From: JBDHAC01 sp039589195
Lineage (GTDB): Bacteria > Gemmatimonadota > Gemmatimonadetes > Palauibacterales > Palauibacteraceae
Assembly (NCBI GenBank): GCA_039589195.1
Contig: JBDHHV010000162.1
Location: forward strand, 1-12,826
Length of the DNA: 12,826 nt
Direction of reading: 5' to 3'
Part shown: piece after piece, positions 7,825 to 12,826 of the stretch
How positions within the stretch are numbered: position 1 is the first letter of the stretch
Layout: the number at the start of each line of letters is the position of its first letter
Position numbers and translations under genes: made by a program
Notes under the pieces: model-generated
What the model was told of the DNA's origin: nothing
What the model saw: the letters and a program-made list of their open reading frames with translations, nothing else
Databases searched by the model: none

Positions 7825-9894
7825 TTGATTCGAGCCTCGAAGCGAATTCCCGTGCTTCTGCTGCTTTCTGGCGTCGCGCTGATGGCGGTGGCCGGCTCGA
7901 CACGTGCTCTGGGGATCGGGTCACCGGGGTTCGGCCGCCTAGAACGGCTGCTGGCGCTACTCGGTATCGCCTCCATCGCAAGCGCGTTGGCGCTTCGCAC
8001 GAGGAAGGGGGAGCGCCTACTTCTCTATCTGGAGGACCGTAGCCCGGCCACGATGAGGTTGCGGGAGGTGGCCACGCTCGTCATATGCTTCGCCCTGGTG
8101 TGCAGCCTGTTCGATACCGGGCTGTGGTACCTGCAGAACGCCCTCGGGCACAGGTTCAACTTCGTTCCACCCGATCACGTCTGGATGAGCTCTGTGTCTT
8201 ACCTCGTCCTCCTCGCGTTCCCGGCTTTGGGCGCGTGGTTTCTCGGGCGCTTTGTCCTGGGGTTCTTCGGCTCCGAGCGGGTCATTGTCGCGGGCCTCAG
8301 CATGCTCGGGTTATTGGGTGTCGTGTCCAACTACCACCCGGAGCTCGCGCTGTGGGCGATCCTCATTCTGTCGGTTGCCGTGCCGGTCCAGGCGTGGCGG
8401 CACGCCACCGGGCACAGCGGTCGGTTCTTGCGGGTCTCGAGCCGCGCCACCGGGCCGCTTGTCGTGCTCGTCCTTCTGCTCGCCGTGATCTCGACCCTCG
8501 GGCCACGGCTGGGAGAGAGCCGGGCGACCTCACGGTTGCCGAATCCCACTCCGGGCGCGCGTAACGTGGTGTTGATCATCCTCGACACGGTGCGGGCGCG
8601 CAACATGAGCCTGCACGGGTACGAGCGTGCTACCACGCCCTACTTGGAAAGCCTCGCTCACTCGAGCGCGGTCTTCGATCGCGCCTATGCGCCGTCGTCG
8701 TGGACGTTGCCTACGCACGCCTCGATCTTCACTGGCCTGCAACCGCACGATCTCTCCGCGAACTGGCTGATGCCGCTGGACGCCCAACCTCCCACGCTGG
8801 CCGAGGTGTTCGCGTCCCGGGGCTACCGAACCGCAGGGTTCGTCGGGAACCAGGGGTATGCGGGCCCACACACAGGTCTGGACCGCGGATTCCTCCACTA
8901 CGAGACGCGTTACCTGCACCCTCGGACCGTTCTTGGCGCTTCGATGCTCGGGCGCCTGGTCCTGCTGCGTGGTTGGCGGGCCTGGGGCTGGGAGATGGTG
9001 AAGCGGAAACCCGGCGCTGCGGTCACCGAGCAGTTCCTACGGTGGCTTCCGGAGCTCGGCGGCGCGCCCCTCTTCGCGTTCCTCAACTACTATGACGCTC
9101 ACGATCCTTACGTCCCCCCCGAACCGTTTGACGATTACTTCGCGGACGACACCCCCCCGGTACGGCCGGTGCACGGACCCGATCGACCGCGCCTGCAGGC
9201 CTCGATACGAGGATATGACGCGTCCATCGCCTACCTCGATGCGGAACTGCGGCGGCTGATGTCCGAGCTCGACCGCCGAGGTTATCTGGAGAACACCGTG
9301 ATCGTGGTCACATCGGACCATGGAGAGGAGTTCGCTGAGAAGGGGGTGATGAACCACGGCATCAATCTCAACGCGTCCGTGCTCCACGTTCCCCTCCTCG
9401 TCGTTCTTCCGGACCGGCGCACGGGGGTACGGATTCGACGACCCGTAAGCCTACGCGACCTCGCCGCTACGCTGCTCGATCTCTCGCGGTCTCGCGGGGA
9501 GCTCACGGACACGCTCCCCGGTCGTTCGCTCGCATCGGATCTATACGCACAGGGCTCGAGCGCAGCATTTGGCAGCAGCGAGAGGGACACGCTGCTGGCC
9601 GAGATGACCGGGTTCCGCGTTCGGGGGACGCCCAACTTCAGGGGCCATCTGGCGTCCGCGATCACGAGTTCGCTGCACTATGTGGTTGATGACGCCGGAA
9701 ACGAAGACCTGTTCGCGCTGGAGAGCGATTGGTGGGAGCAAGAGAGCCTGGCCGAGCGGGCCGAGTACCAGGATGAGCTTCAGCGGCTCAGGGAGTGGAC
9801 TCGGACCGCCGTGCTGAAGCTGGGTCGGAGAACGATACCACATTCTGCCGATGGGCAAGCCTTTCCCGGACGCCGAATCGAGCAACCGCAATGA
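7825..9894 (+). CDS. Membrane-anchored sulfatase-fold (alkaline phosphatase superfamily) hydrolase or transferase
   Basis: A 689-residue protein with an N-terminal membrane domain of about six to seven helices (near 8-24, 42-58, 82-98, 121-143, 153-168, 174-191, 209-225) and a C-terminal periplasmic sulfatase-fold domain (about 246-620). Metal and catalytic residues: Asp254 in LIILDTVRA, Thr294 in SSWTLPTHASIFTG, DAHDPY (424-429), Asp498-His499 in TSDHGEEF, His511 in MNHG. The nucleophile position is T-x-P-x-H, not C/S-x-P-x-R, so formylglycine formation is not expected. Thr-type members of the superfamily include LtaS and EptA-like phosphotransferases. Annotation as 'sulfatase' would therefore be fold-level only. 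The TTG start at 7825 is uncertain: GGGA at 7813-7816 is a weak ribosome-binding site, and GTG 7750 or 7759 are alternatives. A substrate such as an envelope glycolipid is only inferred. Confidence 0.88.
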   Translation: MIRASKRIPVLLLLSGVALMAVAGSTRALGIGSPGFGRLERLLALLGIASIASALALRTRKGERLLLYLEDRSPATMRLREVATLVICFALVCSLFDTGLWYLQNALGHRFNFVPPDHVWMSSVSYLVLLAFPALGAWFLGRFVLGFFGSERVIVAGLSMLGLLGVVSNYHPELALWAILILSVAVPVQAWRHATGHSGRFLRVSSRATGPLVVLVLLLAVISTLGPRLGESRATSRLPNPTPGARNVVLIILDTVRARNMSLHGYERATTPYLESLAHSSAVFDRAYAPSSWTLPTHASIFTGLQPHDLSANWLMPLDAQPPTLAEVFASRGYRTAGFVGNQGYAGPHTGLDRGFLHYETRYLHPRTVLGASMLGRLVLLRGWRAWGWEMVKRKPGAAVTEQFLRWLPELGGAPLFAFLNYYDAHDPYVPPEPFDDYFADDTPPVRPVHGPDRPRLQASIRGYDASIAYLDAELRRLMSELDRRGYLENTVIVVTSDHGEEFAEKGVMNHGINLNASVLHVPLLVVLPDRRTGVRIRRPVSLRDLAATLLDLSRSRGELTDTLPGRSLASDLYAQGSSAAFGSSERDTLLAEMTGFRVRGTPNFRGHLASAITSSLHYVVDDAGNEDLFALESDWWEQESLAERAEYQDELQRLREWTRTAVLKLGRRTIPHSADGQAFPGRRIEQPQ

Positions 9895-9925
9895 GTGCCC
9901 CGGAGGGACCTGGCGCCCGGCGCAC

Positions 9926-9950
9926 AAAAAAGGGCGCTCCGGAGAGCACC
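9926..9950 (-). terminator. Intrinsic terminator downstream of the tRNA-Lys fragment
   Basis: On the minus strand, stem arms GGTGCTC (9950-9944) and GAGCGCC (9939-9933) pair over 7 bp with one G-T wobble around a TCCG loop, followed by C and six T (9931-9926). It begins 15 nt past the discriminator base of the truncated tRNA-Lys, as expected for that tRNA gene's own terminator. It lies just after the plus-strand gene ending at 9894 but has no U-tract for that strand. Confidence 0.8.
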
Positions 9951-9965
9951 TCGAGTGCTGGGGAG

Positions 9966-10007
9966 TGCGCCGCCAGGGAATCGAACCCCGAACCTACGGA
10001 TTAAGAG
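9966..10007 (-). other. Attachment-site scar: 3' half of tRNA-Lys(CUU)
   Basis: Minus-strand sequence matching a tRNA from anticodon loop to discriminator base. It reads: loop CTCTTAA (anticodon CTT) at 10007-10001; 3' anticodon stem TCCGT; variable loop AGGTT; T arm CGGGG-TTCGATT-CCCTG; acceptor strand GCGGCGC; A73 at 9966. CCA is not encoded. The 5' side does not contain the required ACGGA stem strand, D arm or GCGCCGC acceptor strand, so the gene is cut exactly at the anticodon loop. This is the usual footprint left by a tyrosine-recombinase element that integrated in a tRNA gene. The intact tRNA should lie at the other end of the element, to the right. Confidence 0.85.
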
Positions 10008-10352
10008 GCGACCGGAAAGCCCGCCTGATTGTACTGGTTTCCCACACGCCACGGGAACATGTGTAGGATCTCGCCACACGGCTCTCGGGGTTCATAGGGG
10101 GGATTTCCACACCCATTCTGGTACGTTTTCTGGAGCACCGCCTTATCCCCGGCCTGTCGGCGCGCTTTCTCACCCGTGTGCCGTGCTTAGGCGCACGCCG
10201 AACGGTCCCAATCCGACGTGGATCGGACGGGTAGTCCGTTGCACGTCACCCGTAACCACAGGCCAGCAAGCCACTTGGCACCTAGACCCAGGCGCACTGC
10301 ACCAGTTTCCGCACCAGTCTCGCGCCGTTGGTGCGTACCGCAGAGTTGGCGC
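10008..10352. other. Non-coding element edge next to the tRNA-Lys scar
   Basis: No convincing gene in about 345 bases. Two overlapping short inverted repeats are visible: TCCGA/TCGGA (10212-10216 and 10223-10227) and CGGAC/GTCCG (10224-10228 and 10234-10238). They could be a protein-binding site or recombinase arm site, or chance. The plus frame of the following gene is open here but lacks family-like sequence before 10353. Confidence 0.4.
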
Positions 10353-10817
10353 GTGAGCAGCCCGAGGCGTCGGTGTGCTGGGACCACCGCCGACGGGAAG
10401 GCATGTCGGAATCCCGTCGTCGGCCCCGATGGGCACTGCGACGCCCATCGGCCGGGGGGGCGGGCAGAGATGTCTCGACGTGGGACCAAGGGTGCTTTCG
10501 CGCGGGATCGAAAGATCTTCCGCCTCGCTCCTGACGAGCTCGGCCCGCTCGAGTCGCCGGCAGACGCGGCGCGTTGGCTTTCCCAAGTCGCACTCGCCGT
10601 GGCTACAGGCCGCCTGGGAGCCCAAGAAGCGAGCGTGATCCAGCGGTGCGTGACCACCTGGCTCAACTCGCGGGAGATGTGGGCCCCACCCGAGGAGTTG
10701 CCCGCGCTCCGGGTCATCTTGAGCGACGGAGAGAATGAGTGGGATGCAGCGGAATGGGAGGAGAAGCGAGCTCGTGAGCGCGAAAGGGACCACGGCAACC
10801 CCGCGGAGGACGATTAG
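10353..10817 (+). CDS. Small zinc-motif protein, phage-like
   Basis: A 154-residue product from GTG 10353. The frame is open further upstream (to 10218), but those residues look non-coding. The N-terminus has C8-x9-C18-x10-C29-x2-H32 (RCAGTTADGKAC ... GHCDAH), a plausible small zinc-binding motif. A charged alpha-helical body follows (about 55-125), with a very acidic/basic end (WEEKRARERERDH). ATG at 10470 is an alternative start, which would drop the zinc motif. Small proteins with this Cys/His motif often occur in phage or mobile-element contexts. The next gene is terminase-like and overlaps it by at least 44 nt, so the two are probably cotranscribed and translationally coupled. The function is not known. 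Confidence 0.65.
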   Translation: MSSPRRRCAGTTADGKACRNPVVGPDGHCDAHRPGGRAEMSRRGTKGAFARDRKIFRLAPDELGPLESPADAARWLSQVALAVATGRLGAQEASVIQRCVTTWLNSREMWAPPEELPALRVILSDGENEWDAAEWEEKRARERERDHGNPAEDD

Positions 10818-11235
10818 CGATCCGCAGCTCGAACAGATAGCAAAGCTGGCCGGTCTTCTGACCGAAGGTCAGCTCGCGGACTTGCTCGGCATGAGCCCGA
10901 CGAGGTTCCGGCGATGCATGGATGAGAGTCCGGAGGTTCTTGTCGCCTATAAAAAGGGACGAGCCGCAGCCATCGCTCTGGTGGCTCGCAACCTGTTCAG
11001 GAAGGCGGTCCAGGGGGACACTCGAGCCGCGATCTTCTTCCTCAAGACACAGGCGGGCTGGCAGGAAACCACACGGGTCGAGCAAGACGTGCAAGGCGGT
11101 GTGCTGGCGGTGCCCATGCCAATGACAAGCGAGGAATGGGAGAAGGCGGCGCGCGAGCAACAGACCCGGCTCTCGGCGCTAATGGCGCGGCACCGAGGTG
11201 CACTCCCTCCAGCCGCAACGACGACTCAAGAATAG
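10735..11235 (+). CDS. Phage terminase small-subunit-like DNA-binding protein
   Basis: A 166-residue protein from ATG 10735 (GGAG just upstream); GTG 10774 is an alternative giving 153 residues. The core has a helix-turn-helix-like stretch (about 31-62, LEQIAKLAGLLTEGQLADLLGMS then TRFRR). The segment YKKGRAAAIALVARNLF and KAVQGDTRAAIFFLKTQAGW (about 72-110) follows, typical of small-terminase or related phage HTH proteins. These proteins recognise phage DNA to start packaging. The C-terminus is charged and helical. No large terminase, portal or capsid gene follows, only non-coding DNA. The gene is therefore probably a remnant, or part of a satellite or island that uses the protein differently. 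It overlaps the upstream zinc-motif gene by 83 nt (44 nt from the later start). Confidence 0.75.
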   Translation: MSGMQRNGRRSELVSAKGTTATPRRTISDPQLEQIAKLAGLLTEGQLADLLGMSPTRFRRCMDESPEVLVAYKKGRAAAIALVARNLFRKAVQGDTRAAIFFLKTQAGWQETTRVEQDVQGGVLAVPMPMTSEEWEKAAREQQTRLSALMARHRGALPPAATTTQE

Positions 11236-11577
11236 CCGAAGGCTCACCCCCGCTCCGCCACGATCTCCTCCAGCCGCCCGCGGGGGGCGAACATCGGACC
11301 TGACCCCTCATCCCATTGCCGGCCCAGGATCTCGACGAGGCCAACGACCCACTCATCGCGAAGCCTGAAGAGAGGGCGAAAGGAGGATCCCGCTGCCAGC
11401 GCGGCTGGATCAGGAGGGACTCCGTGGGGCGCTCGCGCTGCGCCCCCCCCCTCGCGGGGGTGTGGAGGCCCTGGGGAGCAACCGACGGTACAACCGACGG
11501 TATTGGCCGAACCCGGCAAAACAGGAAGGTACGAGAAGGACAGGAAGGTCGAGGCGGCGGAAGAGGTTGCGGACGCA
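11236..11577. other. Gap between terminase-like gene and tRNA-Ile scar
   Basis: No gene supported. It contains a C-run/G-run foldback (about 11442-11460, loop TCGC) without a T-tract on either strand, and the first copy of the 20-bp direct repeat. Open frames here (for example 11316-11726 plus) run through the tRNA fragment and are artefacts. Confidence 0.5.
11480..11500 (+). repeat. Direct repeat, copy 1
   Basis: Copy 1 of ACCGACGGTACAACCGACGG (11481-11500), with one further matching A at 11480. It is itself made of two AACCGACGG half-units 12 bp apart. The second copy is at 11725-11745, and the pair brackets the tRNA-Ile fragment. Such paired short direct repeats resemble arm-type recombinase sites; that role is inferred. 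Confidence 0.8.
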
Positions 11578-11621
11578 TGGGCCCGGGTGGATTTGAACCA
11601 CCGGCCTCACGCTTATCAGGC
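11578..11621 (-). other. Attachment-site scar: 3' half of tRNA-Ile(GAU)
   Basis: Minus-strand tRNA 3' half. It reads: anticodon loop CTGATAA (anticodon GAT) at 11619-11613; stem GCGTG; variable AGGCC; T arm GGTGG-TTCAAAT-CCACC; acceptor CGGGCCC; A73 at 11578; no encoded CCA. Only two bases of the opposite anticodon stem strand match (11620-11621). No D arm or 5' acceptor strand GGGCCCG is present. This is a second integration footprint, from a different tRNA but in the same orientation as the tRNA-Lys scar. No terminator follows it on the minus strand. Confidence 0.82.
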
Positions 11622-11724
11622 AGGTCCGTAGAGGCCAGGAATCCGACAAGATGCCGTAGTTTCAAGGACATCTCGCACGATCTGCCCGGATTCCACGGCA
11701 TCGATGTCGTACTCTGCCGGGATT

Positions 11725-11745
11725 AACCGACGGTACAACCGACGG
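11725..11745 (+). repeat. Direct repeat, copy 2
   Basis: Second perfect copy of ACCGACGGTACAACCGACGG (11726-11745, plus a matching A at 11725), 245 bp after copy 1 and in the same orientation. It lies about 100 bp to the right of the tRNA-Ile fragment; copy 1 lies about 80 bp to the left. Confidence 0.8.
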
Positions 11746-11823
11746 AACTGATTCTGACCCTAGTCCGCCTTCACGTCCTCGCACGGGAACTCCTCCGGTA
11801 CTGATCCAACGAGGCTGCTCTCA

Positions 11824-11853
11824 TTGACACCGGCCGTTGATCTGGCGTGTAGA
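11824..11853 (+). promoter_or_regulatory. Candidate sigma70-type promoter upstream of the restriction gene
   Basis: A perfect -35 box TTGACA at 11824-11829 is followed after 18 bp by TGTAGA (11848-11853), a weak -10 box with three consensus matches. It would give a leader of about 180 nt before the ATG at 12042. Its strength is uncertain because of the poor -10 box. Confidence 0.35.
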
Positions 11854-12041
11854 GTCCCACCTGAGGCACCGGACATAACCCCCATTAACATGAAGGCGTC
11901 TCTTTCGCAGCAAATCCGCCGCGGAGAGACTCAGGCTACCATGCTGGAGAAGTAGCCCATCTGGTTTCTGCATAGAGTTGAGGCCAGAATCAACCCACGA
12001 GGCCTCATCAAGGAAGGCCCCGAGGAGCTTGGGGTGAGCCT

Positions 12042-12826
12042 ATGAGTACGTCGAATCCCTTTTTCGATCGACCGATCCTCAACTCGCCATACGAATACCC
12101 ACGCGCCCATTGGGAGCTGGATGAGGACGGGCAGCCCACCCAGCGCGAGCTCGTCGGACGGCGCCCAGCCCAGTTTATCACGCCGATTCCGAAGCCAAAG
12201 AGGAGAAAGGCAAGAGTCGCTGCGAAGCAGCAGGAGCTGGTTCTAGATACCAGCACTGGCCTCTCGACAGAGGCTCAGCAGTACGACCCCAGATCGATCA
12301 TCACCGAAGTCAGGACGCACGTCGATCGCTGGCGGTCACTACCTGCGGCCCAGTGGCGCGTCACACCGGAGACCGCACGGCTACTCCAGCATTGGCGACA
12401 CCACCCCTTCGAGGACATCCGACCATTCTTCTGCCAGATCGAGGCGGCAGAGACGGCTATCTGGCTAACGGAGGTCGCGCCTCAAGAAGAGGCCGGAAAG
12501 CGACTCCTTCGACATCTAGTGAACGCGAATCGCGACGCCAACCCAGAGCTTTCGCGGCTGGCGCTGAAGCTCGCAACCGGTGCTGGAAAAACGACCGTCA
12601 TGGCGATGCTGATCGCGTGGCAAACGATCAACGCCGCCCGCCATCCCGGGAGCAAGAGATTCACACGTGGATTCCTTGTGGTGACGCCAGGCTTGACCAT
12701 CAGGGATCGCTTGCGCGTCCTCATACCAAGCGATCCTGACAACTACTACGCAAATCGCGATCTGGTGCCCAGCGACCTTATCGACGAAGTGAGGCGTGCC
12801 AAGGTCGTGGTTACGAACTTCCACGC
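12042..12826 (+). CDS. Type III-like restriction endonuclease, helicase (Res) subunit, BPTD_3080-like, partial
   Basis: Start of a large ATP-dependent restriction enzyme, cut by the window end after 261 codons with no stop. The ATG at 12042 is preceded by GGTGAG a few bases upstream. The first 60 residues (NPFFDRPILNSPYEYP, HWELDEDGQPT, FITPIPKPKRRK) match the N-terminus I know from the BPTD_3080 family of DEAD/DEAH restriction nucleases. A Q-motif-like FFCQIEAAETAIWL follows at 129-142, then Walker A TGAGKTT (Lys183) at 179-185 and motif Ia VVTPGLTIRDRL. VVVTNFH at the cut edge precedes the DEAD-like domain. Full-length relatives are roughly 1,000 residues, so most of it, including the nuclease, lies outside. 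Codons ending in A or T (cta, ata, aga, caa) look commoner than in the left half, in line with acquired DNA. A methyltransferase partner is expected nearby but not seen. Confidence 0.9.
   Translation, partial: MSTSNPFFDRPILNSPYEYPRAHWELDEDGQPTQRELVGRRPAQFITPIPKPKRRKARVAAKQQELVLDTSTGLSTEAQQYDPRSIITEVRTHVDRWRSLPAAQWRVTPETARLLQHWRHHPFEDIRPFFCQIEAAETAIWLTEVAPQEEAGKRLLRHLVNANRDANPELSRLALKLATGAGKTTVMAMLIAWQTINAARHPGSKRFTRGFLVVTPGLTIRDRLRVLIPSDPDNYYANRDLVPSDLIDEVRRAKVVVTNFH

Larger units (their letters stand above)
11622..12041. other. Region between tRNA-Ile scar and restriction gene
   Basis: No well-supported gene. It holds direct-repeat copy 2, a candidate promoter at 11824-11853, and a 21-codon frame (11890-11955) without a ribosome-binding site. 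That frame continues after its TAG without further stops to a TGA overlapping the restriction gene's ATG. Confidence 0.45.

Noticed and set aside
9966..10007. Complete tRNA-Lys gene
   Set aside because: The D arm, 5' acceptor strand and 5' anticodon stem strand are all missing on the 5' side.
9780..10079. Minus open frame containing LLIRRFGVRFPGG
   Set aside because: This is the translated tRNA-Lys fragment, a well-known false protein signature.
11042..11701. 219-codon minus frame between the two direct repeats
   Set aside because: It is antisense to the terminase-like gene and crosses a tRNA fragment; no motifs are seen.
11316..11726. Plus open frame with GPGGFEPPASRL
   Set aside because: It is the tRNA-Ile fragment read as protein; flanking codons show no coding character.
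10008..12041. Integrase gene or CRISPR array
   Set aside because: No R-H-R-Y recombinase signature was found in any frame, and there are only two copies of one repeat without regular spacers.

Overview
The window is GC-rich bacterial DNA with frequent GTG starts and mostly single-gene transcription units of alternating orientation. The left 9.9 kb carries a TAP-type exported hydrolase, a YtcJ-type amidohydrolase, FloA flotillin, an RCC1-repeat lipoprotein and a membrane-anchored sulfatase-fold enzyme. This mix would suit a Gemmatimonadota-like or comparable high-GC environmental bacterium. That placement is inference, since no rRNA or phylogenetic marker is present.

Layout. 179-1672 (+) is a secreted S33/TAP-like alpha/beta hydrolase. 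1841-3712 (+) is a probable lipoprotein amidohydrolase with a low-complexity insert. 5039-3733 (-) is floA, with a shortened C-terminus, followed by a small unknown gene. 6227-5196 (-) is an RCC1 beta-propeller lipoprotein that appears to have lost its frame in the seventh blade through one missing C. 6494-6820 (+) is a doubtful small gene. 7518-6883 (-) encodes a six-helix membrane protein. 7825-9894 (+) encodes a multi-helix membrane protein with a sulfatase-fold domain that has Thr where sulfatases have Cys.

From about 9.93 kb the character changes. A minus-strand intrinsic terminator and a 42-nt 3' half of a tRNA-Lys(CUU) gene, with no 5' half, form a classic tRNA attachment-site scar. 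The terminator lies on the left, so the scar looks like the chromosomal edge of an integrated element extending to the right. The element side holds two overlapping phage-like genes (a zinc-motif protein and a terminase-small-subunit-like protein). It then has about 0.8 kb without a convincing gene, containing a second scar (the 3' half of tRNA-Ile(GAU)) bracketed by two copies of a 20-bp direct repeat. Last comes the start of a large type III-like restriction/helicase gene that runs off the window.

The genes on the left do not form one pathway. They are cell-surface or envelope functions in separate units. The right part is best read as the edge of a tRNA-associated genomic island with phage remnants and a DNA-defence gene. 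No integrase is visible in the window, so how the element moves cannot be shown from this sequence.
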